Position numbers and translations under genes: made by a program. DNA of 64,000 nt. Origin: Leptospira venezuelensis. Its GTDB lineage: Bacteria; Spirochaetota; Leptospiria; Leptospirales; Leptospiraceae. The stretch is from NCBI RefSeq assembly GCF_002150035.1, contig NZ_NETS01000006.1, forward strand, positions 186,001 through 250,000, in the 5' to 3' direction. Below the pieces are notes generated by a model. It worked only from the letters and a program-made list of their open reading frames with translations. It was not told the origin of the DNA and searched no databases. This document shows, in pieces, positions 36,724-45,942 of this stretch; positions within the stretch are counted from its first letter, which is position 1; each line of letters starts with the position of its first letter.

Positions 36724-38775
36724 GTGCCAAATCTTTTCGCCCGATTGAGGCCTCTTAAAACTCCTACCTTTCTTACGCTGATCTTAACAGTGATCTTGTC
36801 CTACCTATTGCTTCGTTGGACACTTTTAGTAAGAGATCCGGATGGGAACCTTGGAATTGTTTGGATCCAGTTTCTGGCCGGACTACTTCCCAATCTTCAT
36901 CATAGAAAGTCTGGTAGAATGTTCACTGCAGCATTCGCATTACTTTCCCCTGGGTTATTGCTCTATGGAGAAGGTGGATATTTATATTTATCTGCTCTAT
37001 TTGCCGGTGCAATTTTTGGGATTTTCTTAAGACAATATATCTCCACTTTTTACGGACATCCTGCAAATGATGATGATCCAGTATTAAGATATTTTTATAT
37101 AAACCGCCCTTATAAAAACTCACTTGAGTTCACTAAAAATCCTAGAACTGCATTTCTGATCTTAGCAGTATTTTTGCTTTTAGATAGACTGCTTGCGTAT
37201 TTTGGAACAGATCCTTTGACTTCTTGGATCTTGCAAGATACTGAATATTCTTCCGGGATATCTTCTAAGTATGCATTTGCATTGAGTTTGGACAGTATAG
37301 GTTCTTGGCTATCTGCATTCCTATACTTCTTTGCAGAAGAAACGAGTTCTCATGATACCGATCCTCCTGGAAAACATTGGAGGACAGGGATCACTGCTGG
37401 TTTTACTGGGAATTTAATTTTAGGCGCAATCCAAGGTTTAGCTCCTTCTACTGATTTTCCTTTTACTGCAGGAAATGCAGAAACATTCGGAGTATCTGCA
37501 TTTTTCCCTGATGCTGCTTCATTTGGAATAGGGATGCCTATCTTATTCGGATTTTTCTTTTATCAAATCCATAGCAGAAACTGGAGGATCTCTTCTAGAG
37601 CTTTACTAAGCATTGCTGTGTTTATCGCACTTGGACTTGCTGGGAAATACCAAAGTACAGGATATTGGCTTCTCATTATTTTCCAGACTGCTTTAGTTAT
37701 TGGACTTACTTACCAAAGAGGATTTAGAAATCCGATCTGGAAATATTCTTTTATTCCATTCGTTATTCTTGGGACTATCTCTGTTTTAGTCGGAGTTTAT
37801 TTCATTGGTGGAATGGACTGGGCATTTACGCCTTGGCAAATTATTCGTGAAGATGCGTCTAACGCATGGACTAAGGGAAAAACATTCTCCAAAATGTTGG
37901 AAATTTTCTGGAAGGATGGTTGGGTCCAGACATTATCCGCATGGAACTGGTTCAAAGAAGCGCCAGTATTTGGACAGGGATTCGGTGGATTTGCACTACA
38001 TTGGATCGAATCCGGGCCTAGAGGAGCGTATCCTCCGAATGGGACCCAGGACTTTGCTTTAACTTCTTGGGTGTTTTTACTTTCGGAAGGCGGCATCTTA
38101 TTTTTCCTTCTATTCTTTGTATGGGTGGGTCTGGAGTCATTTACTCGGACCTCTTATTGGTTTTTGCCATTATTATTCTTTCCTGTAACATTCTATGAAC
38201 CTTGGACAAGCGGCGCTGGAATATTAGGTTTTCTTTTAATATGGCTACTAAGCTCTTCCGGACCTTCTACCCGAACCCTGCCTAAATGGTGGATGGTTCC
38301 TGCGTTTAATTTGGTTTGTTTGCTTTTTGGATTGGGGCTGACTGCTAAGGCATTCATCCGACAGTCTTCTCAATTACAAGGTCCTGAATTCAGATACGAA
38401 GAAAGAAAAACCTATCAACTTTCCGCAAAGGCAAAATTCCAAGAGAAGGCTGGGGGCAGATATCATTCATTCCGATCCGGAACTTCTTGGATCCTGGGAG
38501 ATAAAGGAAATATCAGTCTACGTATTGCTTTGGATGAAGCTCCTAAAGCGGGTAAACCCGTTTATATTCGTTGGATTTTCTCAGATCAGAACGGTGTAGA
38601 ATTACAATCCAGAAGCACTCCTTTGAATACTACAGTGAACCAGGTAGGTTTAGGAGTTCCTGCAGGTGCTAAAATTCTCACTGCGAAGGTAATGAGAATC
38701 TCTTGGTACCAAGCTGGGCCTTCTGAGTTCTATATTGGAACTGACGATTTTGACGGTTTGAATCGTATCCGTTGA
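36724..38775 (+). CDS. O-antigen ligase/polymerase-like membrane protein
   Basis: 683 residues with about twelve transmembrane helices over residues 1-555, then a soluble C-terminal domain of about 125 residues, probably periplasmic and beta-rich. The stretch VFGQGFGGF ... NGTQDFALTSWVFLLSEGGILFF matches the Wzy/WaaL-type motif region, in which a glycine-rich loop precedes a conserved lumenal helix. The start is GTG. Members ligate or polymerise lipid-linked glycans. The HAD gene begins within its stop codon region (TTGA). The exact glycan is unknown. Confidence 0.72.
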   Translation: MPNLFARLRPLKTPTFLTLILTVILSYLLLRWTLLVRDPDGNLGIVWIQFLAGLLPNLHHRKSGRMFTAAFALLSPGLLLYGEGGYLYLSALFAGAIFGIFLRQYISTFYGHPANDDDPVLRYFYINRPYKNSLEFTKNPRTAFLILAVFLLLDRLLAYFGTDPLTSWILQDTEYSSGISSKYAFALSLDSIGSWLSAFLYFFAEETSSHDTDPPGKHWRTGITAGFTGNLILGAIQGLAPSTDFPFTAGNAETFGVSAFFPDAASFGIGMPILFGFFFYQIHSRNWRISSRALLSIAVFIALGLAGKYQSTGYWLLIIFQTALVIGLTYQRGFRNPIWKYSFIPFVILGTISVLVGVYFIGGMDWAFTPWQIIREDASNAWTKGKTFSKMLEIFWKDGWVQTLSAWNWFKEAPVFGQGFGGFALHWIESGPRGAYPPNGTQDFALTSWVFLLSEGGILFFLLFFVWVGLESFTRTSYWFLPLLFFPVTFYEPWTSGAGILGFLLIWLLSSSGPSTRTLPKWWMVPAFNLVCLLFGLGLTAKAFIRQSSQLQGPEFRYEERKTYQLSAKAKFQEKAGGRYHSFRSGTSWILGDKGNISLRIALDEAPKAGKPVYIRWIFSDQNGVELQSRSTPLNTTVNQVGLGVPAGAKILTAKVMRISWYQAGPSEFYIGTDDFDGLNRIR

Positions 38776-39458
38776 CATTAGCTCAGTCCATTTTACTAGT
38801 GTTTGATATAGACGGTACTTTGACGGATACGGTCTCACTGCATAGAAAGGCATTCCACGAAGTTCTAATTCGTTTTGGATTACCCGGCTTAAATTCGGAA
38901 GTGCATCAGTACAAGCACCATACCGATTCGAATATATTTAAAGAGATCTATTCCTCTTATAAAAACGATTGGACCGAAGAGATTTCTGAAAAATTCGAGA
39001 AGGAATTGTATGAAAGTATCAAAGAGCAATTTCAGAATGGAATTTTAGAAATTCCGGGTGCGAAATTTTTTTTGGAAACATTACGATCCCAGGGAATTCC
39101 TTTCGCCTATGCTACGGGATCTTTTTACGAACCGGCATTTTTAAAATTAGAATCCTGCGGGCTTCCTTTGGATGTTCCTCTTGGAACTGCTTCGTCCTTT
39201 TATGAAAGAGAATCCATCGTGGAGCATGCGATCTTGGAATCTCGTAAAAAATATAATTCTAATTTTTCCAAAACGATTTGTTTCGGGGATGGAATTTGGG
39301 ATTCTAAAACGGCTCAAAATTTAGGTTTGGAATTTATAGGAATAGGGGAAGATCTTAAACTAATTTCAGAATTGGAAAATTCCAGGATTGATCATATGTT
39401 TAAAGATTATTCTGATGAACTTGCCATTCTTTCTGCTATCTCAAGTTTTCATTCCTGA
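38772..39458 (+). CDS. HAD-superfamily hydrolase
   Basis: Cytoplasmic phosphatase of the HAD fold, 228 residues. Motif I is FDIDGTLTDT (D12 and D14), motif II is in FAYATGSF (serine/threonine), and motif IV is FGDGIWDSKTA, with a helical cap between. The start is TTG overlapping the previous stop (TTGA), so translation is coupled. Phosphoglycolate phosphatase or beta-phosphoglucomutase-like activity is typical, but no substrate can be assigned. It overlaps the convergent PrsW-like gene by 18 bases. Confidence 0.85.
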   Translation: MTLAQSILLVFDIDGTLTDTVSLHRKAFHEVLIRFGLPGLNSEVHQYKHHTDSNIFKEIYSSYKNDWTEEISEKFEKELYESIKEQFQNGILEIPGAKFFLETLRSQGIPFAYATGSFYEPAFLKLESCGLPLDVPLGTASSFYERESIVEHAILESRKKYNSNFSKTICFGDGIWDSKTAQNLGLEFIGIGEDLKLISELENSRIDHMFKDYSDELAILSAISSFHS

Positions 39459-40793
39459 AAACGCATCTAATGTATTTCTATACTGTTGTTTTATCCTGAT
39501 AAACCATCTCCAGGCTAAAAGCCCCCAAGGGATCTTAGGGAATCTATAAAGTGCGCCACTTTCATGGTTTGGATCTTCAGGTCTGAAATTTTTCCAAACG
39601 GGGACTACTGGTATCTTCTCAAAATTTCTTCCTGCTATATAAAAGGAAACTGTTGTTTCTTTATTTAGTTCTGGTTCTCGGATCACTGGAGAATAAAAAC
39701 CTTTTCTGGATAAGGAATAGGCAAGACTTGGCTCCTCATCTCCTAAGGGCCCAAGGTTGACGGAAAGGAATAATGGAATTTTTAAAATTCTCTCCCGAAA
39801 GAAAGATGGGTTGATCATACCCCTAAGTAGAAATAAAAATCCGAGCCAAGCAGGATATTCCATGAATAGAGTGATAAATTCTAAAGAGCTAATGTTAGCT
39901 AGATAGTAAGGTATCCATTCTGGAACGAATAGGTAAAAGTTCAGACAGAAGATTGGGACGCCAAAAAGTAAAACTGAAATAAACGATCTGATTGTCGAAA
40001 GATCTCTTAATAAAGGAATTTCTTTTATATTTTCCTTTGATTGTGCTGCTCTCAGCCAGGAATCATATCTGGAAAATTTGCGGATCATGGAATAATCATC
40101 TACATACAAATTCTCTGCCTGTAATAACTCGAACGGAAGTGTCACTTCTGCCTGGACTACGAGTAATTCTAAAGTCAAAAAAGAGAGTCCAAGTATTAAC
40201 GGTATATATACGGTTCCAAATCCTCCTTGTATTAGTAGGAAATTATAAAACCCATGAAGGGTTACTAAAAAGAAGAAAGCAGAAATTAAATCTAAACCAG
40301 AAAGATTACCTTTTCTAGATTGTAGGAACTTTAAAATAAAAAATCCTAATATACCTCCTGAGAAAGTATGCAAAGGTAAAGAGGTTCCCGCTCTGAGTAG
40401 GCCTTGCCAAAAGTCCAATCTGAAAGAGTAGAATACATTCTCTATACAACCGAAGGAAGCTCCTAGGGTTAAGCCAAAATATAATCCATCTGCAAGGTTG
40501 GAGGAATCTCTAACTTGTTTTAAAAATAGAAAGATCAGAATTGCTTTAGAAGTTTCTTCCGGAATTGCTCCTATGAGCATAGCTTTGGAGAATGAGGAAT
40601 AATTTTCGAATAGATCAAATACTCCGACTTCCCAGGCGAGAGCAATGCCAGTCGCGATCATTCCATAGAAGAATGCAAATGTTGTGAATGTACTTCCTTG
40701 TCCGGAGTAGTAGGTCTTGCGGTAAAAATCCCAATAAAACCAGGCGGCGAGAATCGCGGAGATAGGTTTGCCTAATATAATCCAGTTTTCCAT
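39441..40793 (-). CDS. PrsW-like intramembrane metalloprotease
   Basis: 450 residues. The catalytic core has EExxK (E79, E80, K83 in GAIPEETSKA), E118 and N119 in SFGCIENVFY, and H142 in LPLHTFSGG, the PrsW/M82 set. About eight helices cover residues 1-330. The C-terminal tail (about 330-450) is soluble and not part of the usual PrsW core. Known members cut anti-sigma factors in the membrane; the target here is unknown. It ends inside the HAD gene on the opposite strand. A strong terminator separates it from the upstream LruC-domain gene. Confidence 0.8.
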   Translation of the reverse strand: MENWIILGKPISAILAAWFYWDFYRKTYYSGQGSTFTTFAFFYGMIATGIALAWEVGVFDLFENYSSFSKAMLIGAIPEETSKAILIFLFLKQVRDSSNLADGLYFGLTLGASFGCIENVFYSFRLDFWQGLLRAGTSLPLHTFSGGILGFFILKFLQSRKGNLSGLDLISAFFFLVTLHGFYNFLLIQGGFGTVYIPLILGLSFLTLELLVVQAEVTLPFELLQAENLYVDDYSMIRKFSRYDSWLRAAQSKENIKEIPLLRDLSTIRSFISVLLFGVPIFCLNFYLFVPEWIPYYLANISSLEFITLFMEYPAWLGFLFLLRGMINPSFFRERILKIPLFLSVNLGPLGDEEPSLAYSLSRKGFYSPVIREPELNKETTVSFYIAGRNFEKIPVVPVWKNFRPEDPNHESGALYRFPKIPWGLLAWRWFIRIKQQYRNTLDAFSGMKT

Positions 40794-40806
40794 TCGCTTT
40801 AATAAA

Positions 40807-40841
40807 AAAGGCGTCGCCCGACAATTTTAAGCGACGCCTTT
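40807..40841 (-). terminator. Strong terminator of the LruC-domain gene
   Basis: On the minus strand AAAGGCGTCGC, a 13-base loop and GCGACGCCTTT are followed by TTTATT: an 11-base-pair G+C-rich stem with a T run. It begins 36 bases beyond the lipoprotein stop. Confidence 0.85.
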
Positions 40842-40877
40842 CAATCCGCAATATTTGTTAAGCGGGGTTTGTGATTT

Positions 40878-42758
40878 CTACACGACTAAACTTTGTTTTT
40901 TTCTAAGGAAATAAACTGCAATTCCTCCTGCGATGACAAGTCCCATCGCATAGAAAATAGCAAATTTTTTCACGGAGAGAAATAGATAACCGAGTAAGCT
41001 ACTATCACTTGGAACAGGGAATACCTTGGACTCGTTGGTCACATCATAATACCAAGTTTTGTAATTTTTCCCGCCGGAAGACACCCAAAGATTGAACTCT
41101 GAATATCCTGTTTCGGAATCTTTTCTGATATCATATTTTTCGTAAGGATATTTCCAAGCTCCTGGAACTAAGATCGCCCAAGGGAATCCAGTGTTATCCA
41201 GATACTTGTCGGTTCCATTATTGTTTTTATACAATCCTGGGAAATGGATCTCTTGTTTGGTATTAATCACATACGCATACAGATCGTAAGGGAAAGATCC
41301 CAATTTAGCTCTTTCTACAGGAGCATTAAATACGATCTCTACAGTTGCGATAAAGCCTGGTTTGAAGACATCACCTGGGTGAACGTTCTGCCCTCTGATA
41401 GTTTTGTTAGAATCATCAAAGATCTGATAACCTGATTTTAGATTCGCAGCTGTTACACTTACTGTGTTTGTTGCAACTTCTACTTTTCCATCTGCTTGGG
41501 TTAGTTTATAAGTAAGAGAAGCTCCTACGTCCACAGGTAATTTTATAAACAATTGGTGTCTATAACCTGCACCTTTTGCAACGTGTTGATAAGTCCCTCT
41601 TAACCTTACGATCTTTCCGGAAGAGTTTAGATCTTCTTCATTTTTGAATTGGATTACATAATCGTTTAGGTCCGCATCGCCGGAGGAAGGATAAAGATCC
41701 TCGAAAGCGACAGTGAATACTCCCTCAGCAGGGAATGTAACTTCTGTGGAACGAGTAGCATCGTTCGGATAGATATCTGTATCGTCAGGGACTCCATCTC
41801 CATCTGTGTCGGCAACTTGAACTGCAGGGAGATTGATCTCATATCGGATCGTTCTGTTAATACCGAGGACTGATTCTAAGCTAATATATTGGGTGATGGA
41901 TTCTCCACCGATTGAAATATCTATTGTGATATTTCCAACGGAAGTTGGAACAGTCAGTGTCCCCGTTACTTTACCGGAAGAATCGGAAACACCTTGGAAT
42001 AGTATATTATTATTCTCATCATATACTAGAACAGTAGCCCCGGAAACCACATTGGACTTATTATCTAACACAGTAAGATTCAACGGAATATTGATCGTAG
42101 TATTATAGTTAAAAGTGGATTCTCCTTTAGGATCTTCTACCACTACTACAGCTACTGTAGGAGTTCCGGAAGAATTGCCTGATCCTGACCCACTATTGGA
42201 ATTGCTTCCTGAATTAGAATCGGAACCAGCGTTGGTGTTATCAGAAGAAGAACCTGAGTTCCCGCTATTAGAAGACCCATTGGATGCAGTGGAATCTCCA
42301 GTGGCAGAATTTGAAGAGCCGGAATTGTTGCTTTCGTTGGATGAACCTCCGGGATTACTTGCTGTGTCAGATGAAGAACCTGAATTTGAATCGTTGGAAC
42401 TTCCAGAATTATTTGAAGTTTCGGAAGAAGATCCAGATGTATTAGAAGAATCTGAAGTATTCGAATTGGAAGAAGTTTGATCAGAAGAACCGGATGATCC
42501 GCTATTAGAATTGGAATCTGATGGGGTAGTTGTAGAGCCTCCACTATTATTTGTACCATCTGCAGGTGGAGTGACCGGATTTCCGGAACCATCTCCTGGA
42601 ACAAATACTACTCCAGGACTACCACTGTTACCTGGAACTCCGCCAGTTGCAGTATGTTGGCTACCTAAGAAAAAAAACGGCAGTAATAGGCCATTCTTCT
42701 TATGGCCACAGTTATAAATGAACCCGGCAATCATCGCCAAGGCTAGGAACTTTCTCAT
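40878..42758 (-). CDS. LruC-domain lipoprotein with Ser/Asn/Gly-rich region
   Basis: About 626 residues. A signal with lipobox FIYNC lies at the start. A serine/asparagine/glycine-rich low-complexity region follows (about 55-200), then an Ig-like part (about 210-310) and the LruC domain (about 325-590; DTDGDGVPDDTDIYPNDA, then FPAEGVFTVAFEDLYP). The C-terminus has a hydrophobic helix and RKK, unexpected for a lipoprotein. LruC is a known Leptospira antigen family. ATG 42758 was preferred; GTG five codons earlier (42773) is possible. It lies 58 bases after the ubiE stop. Confidence 0.85.
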   Translation of the reverse strand: MRKFLALAMIAGFIYNCGHKKNGLLLPFFFLGSQHTATGGVPGNSGSPGVVFVPGDGSGNPVTPPADGTNNSGGSTTTPSDSNSNSGSSGSSDQTSSNSNTSDSSNTSGSSSETSNNSGSSNDSNSGSSSDTASNPGGSSNESNNSGSSNSATGDSTASNGSSNSGNSGSSSDNTNAGSDSNSGSNSNSGSGSGNSSGTPTVAVVVVEDPKGESTFNYNTTINIPLNLTVLDNKSNVVSGATVLVYDENNNILFQGVSDSSGKVTGTLTVPTSVGNITIDISIGGESITQYISLESVLGINRTIRYEINLPAVQVADTDGDGVPDDTDIYPNDATRSTEVTFPAEGVFTVAFEDLYPSSGDADLNDYVIQFKNEEDLNSSGKIVRLRGTYQHVAKGAGYRHQLFIKLPVDVGASLTYKLTQADGKVEVATNTVSVTAANLKSGYQIFDDSNKTIRGQNVHPGDVFKPGFIATVEIVFNAPVERAKLGSFPYDLYAYVINTKQEIHFPGLYKNNNGTDKYLDNTGFPWAILVPGAWKYPYEKYDIRKDSETGYSEFNLWVSSGGKNYKTWYYDVTNESKVFPVPSDSSLLGYLFLSVKKFAIFYAMGLVIAGGIAVYFLRKKQSLVV

Positions 42759-42816
42759 GAAGGGTAACCCCACTCTAATCTCTTTACCTTAAGAGACGGG
42801 GTGAAAATGGTTGGTA

Positions 42817-43563
42817 CTACGGTCTATTTGGTTTTTTTCCTATATGGAGAACGCTATTCCCGAATACAAAATTAGTAAATCGAACCTTATCAAAGCCTGC
42901 TTGTTCCAATTTGGATTTTAAACCTTCTTGGTCAGGATAATAAAGAGAAGAGACCGGCAAATAATCGAACATCTCATTTTTGCCTCCCCAGAGAATATAC
43001 CCAAAAAGAGGAACGATCCTGAAAAAGTAAAAATCAGCGAATGCTTTGATAAACGGGTTTTTGACCTTTCCTACATCCAGATTCGCAAACACTCCGCCAG
43101 GTTTAAGAACTCTATAAATTTCTGATAATGCCTTGCTTAGGTCGTTCACATTTCTTAAGCCAAAACCAATGCTGACTGCATCTAGACTTTCACTTTTGAT
43201 CTGAGAAAGATTGGTAGCATCGCCCCATTCAACTTTTGCTCTACCTAGGTTGATTGGTTTTTCTAATCTTGTTTTTGCGACTTCTAACATGTTTTCGGAG
43301 AAGTCTAGGCTTAGTAACGTTTCTACTCTTTGAGACCTTTCTAAACGAATGGAGATATCTCCTGTTCCGCAACATAGATCTAAAACTCGGATTGGACCTT
43401 TGGTTTCCGTTTCGATTTCTTCTACCAATTTATTCTTCCAAACTCTATGTAAGAAGAAGCTACTACAATCGTTGAAACGATCGTATTTGGAAGCGATCCG
43501 ATTGAAATTTACTCGAACGAAATCCGCCTTCGTATCTGAAGAAGGCATTTGAAAAGAGGCCAT
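42817..43563 (-). CDS. ubiE: Ubiquinone/menaquinone methyltransferase UbiE/MenG
   Basis: SAM-dependent C-methyltransferase of quinone synthesis, cytoplasmic. Motif I is LDLCCGTGD, followed by LSLDFSENML, WGDATNL and LRNVNDLSKALSEIYRVLKPGG; the C-terminal GNSVLHIGKKP is the UbiE/MenG ending. Length (about 248 residues) is normal. ATG 43563 has AGGGAA right before it, which is close; a TTG seven codons upstream is an alternative. Leptospires use menaquinone, so the MenG role is more likely (family knowledge). Confidence 0.88.
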   Translation of the reverse strand: MASFQMPSSDTKADFVRVNFNRIASKYDRFNDCSSFFLHRVWKNKLVEEIETETKGPIRVLDLCCGTGDISIRLERSQRVETLLSLDFSENMLEVAKTRLEKPINLGRAKVEWGDATNLSQIKSESLDAVSIGFGLRNVNDLSKALSEIYRVLKPGGVFANLDVGKVKNPFIKAFADFYFFRIVPLFGYILWGGKNEMFDYLPVSSLYYPDQEGLKSKLEQAGFDKVRFTNFVFGNSVLHIGKKPNRP

Positions 43564-43659
43564 TTCCCTTAGGATTTTGACCAATCTCTAGGGTGCAAGA
43601 GGGATTTGGATTTTTGTTCGGATGACAGAAAGTAGAAGTCCCTATATTTTGGAGAAACG

Positions 43660-44136
43660 ATGAAAGACCTAGGCTTTCTGCAAGGATTGGATTGGGTTTC
43701 CAGTTTGATCATCCTTCTTTCCGTTTGGAATCTCGGAACCTTTATCCATGTGTGGAGCATTCTTCCAAAAAGAAAAGAATCCTTAAAACAAAACTTCTTA
43801 ACTGAAAACAATCCTTCTATCTGGGAAGAAAAACTCTCAGAAGTATTATTTCCCATTGAAACGAAACTTTCCTGGATGAAACATCTGGCAGGAATTTCAA
43901 CAATGCTTGGGCTATTAGGAACTGTACTCGGGATTTCCGAAGCATTTTCCTCTTTGCAAGCTGCAGGAACTGTTAGTTTGGACGCATTTGCAGGAGGAAT
44001 CAAACTTGCACTTGTAACTACGATCTTGGGTTTGTTTGTAGCAATTCCTTCCTTACTCGGTTTCCAATTTTTAAAACATAGATTATTGGACTTGGAAAGA
44101 GAAGCTTTGTCCTGGTTAAAGATCCCACCTAAATAA
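43660..44136 (+). CDS. Short ExbB/TolQ/MotA-family proton channel (second copy)
   Basis: Second ExbB-type subunit in the window, only 158 residues. The core STMLGLLGTVLGISEAF and KLALVTTILGLFVAIPSLLGFQF are family hallmarks. The N-terminal part is shorter than usual. GGAG lies 7 bases before the ATG. It is followed 2 bases later by an ExbD-like gene. No TonB, TolA or TolB gene is adjacent, so the partner it drives is unknown. Confidence 0.85.
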   Translation: MKDLGFLQGLDWVSSLIILLSVWNLGTFIHVWSILPKRKESLKQNFLTENNPSIWEEKLSEVLFPIETKLSWMKHLAGISTMLGLLGTVLGISEAFSSLQAAGTVSLDAFAGGIKLALVTTILGLFVAIPSLLGFQFLKHRLLDLEREALSWLKIPPK

Positions 44137-44138
44137 AA

Positions 44139-44537
44139 ATGAGAAAATCGATCTTAAAAGAAGAAGATCCTGGAATAGATCTGACCAGTTTTATAGACGT
44201 TGTATTTATACTTTTAGTCTTTGTAATGCTGGCGGTCAGCTTTCGAAAAGAGATCAGATCCATTCCATTAGAACTTCCTAAAGTAGGGCAGGGAGAAGAC
44301 CCAAAGGGAGAAAGAGTAGAATTTGCACTTTTGCCGGACGGCTCTTATAGGATTGGAGAAGAAAAAGTCCAAAAAGCAGTTTTAGAGGAAAAACTAAAAC
44401 AAGGACTTGTGAAAGAAAAAGAAGTTCGGTTTTTCGCGGATAAAACTGCCAACTACGAAGAAATTGTAAAAGTATTAGATTTACTCAGTAGATCCGGAGC
44501 TTCCTCTCTGGAACTTGCAGTCCAAGGCCAAAAATAA
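44139..44537 (+). CDS. ExbD/TolR-family protein (second copy)
   Basis: 132 residues: one transmembrane helix with D20 in LTSFIDVVF, the likely proton-carrying aspartate, and a periplasmic domain. It begins 2 bases after the ExbB-type gene. Differs clearly from the ExbD at 20479-20883, so the two pairs probably serve different partners. A Tol-type or a second TonB-type role are both possible. Confidence 0.87.
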   Translation: MRKSILKEEDPGIDLTSFIDVVFILLVFVMLAVSFRKEIRSIPLELPKVGQGEDPKGERVEFALLPDGSYRIGEEKVQKAVLEEKLKQGLVKEKEVRFFADKTANYEEIVKVLDLLSRSGASSLELAVQGQK

Positions 44538-44539
44538 TA

Positions 44540-44872
44540 TTAAAGATCCTTTAACTTAGGATTGTTCTTATGACGATCCTTGTCTCTGGTGTTGTTTTTT
44601 TCTAAGGTTGCCTGGAAAGCATCTTCCATGGAAATTCCCATTTGATTTGCTAAACAGGTTAGAACAAAAAGTATATCCCCTAACTCTTTTGATAGGCCGT
44701 CTGGATCTTCTCCCTTTTTGAAAGATTGGTCTCCATACTTTCTTGCTACAAGTCGGGAGAATTCTCCTACTTCTTCCATTAAGATGGCTAGGTTTGTAAG
44801 TTCTGAAAAATATTTAACCCCGATGGTTTTGATCCAATCATCTACCGTCTTTTGGGCTTCGTCGAAGTTCAT
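44540..44872 (-). CDS. MazG-like nucleotide pyrophosphohydrolase
   Basis: 110 residues, close to the single-domain MazG/dUTPase-like fold. The metal-binding motif is EEVGEF (E34, E37) with ELGDILF (E63, D66). Hydrolyses NTPs or dNTPs to monophosphate and pyrophosphate, often as a house-cleaning enzyme. Its start overlaps the SGNH-like gene upstream by 4 bases (ATGA), so it is translated with the glycan locus although its activity need not be connected. Confidence 0.85.
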   Translation of the reverse strand: MNFDEAQKTVDDWIKTIGVKYFSELTNLAILMEEVGEFSRLVARKYGDQSFKKGEDPDGLSKELGDILFVLTCLANQMGISMEDAFQATLEKNNTRDKDRHKNNPKLKDL

Positions 44873-45939
44873 TTTACTTTAGGAAGATTTCCGTTCTCTT
44901 GCAAGAATTCCACCAGGAATCTAGTAGGTTCTGCATAACATCCACCGCTGAGATGGTGTGGATCTATAAATTTTTGGCATTTCATTCTGGTACGGTATTC
45001 TTCCATATCTAATACCAAAGTTTCCGGATATTCTTGGATAAGTTTATTACGCAGATCTATCCATTCCTGAAAAAATGGAGCGGATCTAACTTTGTCGGAG
45101 AACGTAGAATATAATAAAGGTGTCCATAAGACTACTCTAATATGATTCTCTCTCGCGGTTTTTAGGAAATTTCTAAGGAAGTATTCTTGTACTTTCGAAC
45201 TTCTGAAATTCTTATAGGATTCGTTAAAAATTCTCTCAGACTCAGAACCTAATTTATCTTCCGGAGTATTCGCCAGAAGTCCATTAGGGATGCCGCCTTT
45301 AAACTTGTCTGATTCGTTGATCAGAATGTCCCTAACATATGTAAGTTGTAGGACTTCCAACGGATTTCTGATCCTAGAATATGCTTCTTTAAATCTTGGG
45401 GGGAATACGGAAGTTCGGAATACTCTCGCTTTTAAAAAACTATCCCATTCATTTGTGGAGAATATATTCCAGTATTTTAAGAAGAAAGGGAAATCATAAG
45501 AATAACGTAATGGATATCTGTTTGCGAAATCCGTTCCTGAATCAGGATAATATTCTAAGATCGCATAGTCCAAAGGAATGTTTTTAGAAAGAAGTTTTTC
45601 CAATGTAAAATTATGGAAAGAATAAGGGGCAGAAGGACCGGAAAGATTGTATACGATCAAACCTGGACTTTCCTTTTCAAATTCTACTAAAGAGAATTCT
45701 CCCATATGAGAGGTTCCAAAAAAAGTCAGGACTTTTTGGTCTTCTTTTTTGGAATCGGTTTCTTTCTTCATGGTAGAAAGAACCTGATCCTTCATATTAT
45801 AAAAATAATATTCTGCACCTGTTTCTGTATAAGGTCTGATCTTCTCAGAAGAAAGTATCCTGTCCCATACAAGGAGTAGCAGAGCTATTCCGAGAGGGAT
45901 CCAAAGAATTTTGCGATGTAACAAAGGAATTCTTTTCAT
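44869..45939 (-). CDS. SGNH-like (DUF1574-type) exported protein
   Basis: 356 residues with an N-terminal membrane anchor (about 10-26). FFGTSHMGEF (S77) is a GDSL-like nucleophile block and FIDPHHLSGG (D326, H328/H329) an Asp-His pair, so it looks like a SGNH-fold acyltransferase or esterase domain facing the periplasm. It starts 3 bases after an MBOAT gene. Pairs of an MBOAT protein with a SGNH/AlgX-type protein are known in exported glycan acetylation. DUF1574 assignment is from memory. Confidence 0.72.
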   Translation of the reverse strand: MKRIPLLHRKILWIPLGIALLLLVWDRILSSEKIRPYTETGAEYYFYNMKDQVLSTMKKETDSKKEDQKVLTFFGTSHMGEFSLVEFEKESPGLIVYNLSGPSAPYSFHNFTLEKLLSKNIPLDYAILEYYPDSGTDFANRYPLRYSYDFPFFLKYWNIFSTNEWDSFLKARVFRTSVFPPRFKEAYSRIRNPLEVLQLTYVRDILINESDKFKGGIPNGLLANTPEDKLGSESERIFNESYKNFRSSKVQEYFLRNFLKTARENHIRVVLWTPLLYSTFSDKVRSAPFFQEWIDLRNKLIQEYPETLVLDMEEYRTRMKCQKFIDPHHLSGGCYAEPTRFLVEFLQENGNLPKVK

Positions 45940-45942
45940 AAT

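Noticed and set aside
42115..42480. Plus-strand open frame opposite the LruC low-complexity region
   Set aside because: The acidic Glu/Pro/Leu repeats are the reverse complement of serine/asparagine codons; a shadow of the real gene.
42759..42773. GTG 42773 as the LruC gene start
   Set aside because: It would add 5 residues before the ATG and does not improve the signal peptide, although it cannot be excluded.
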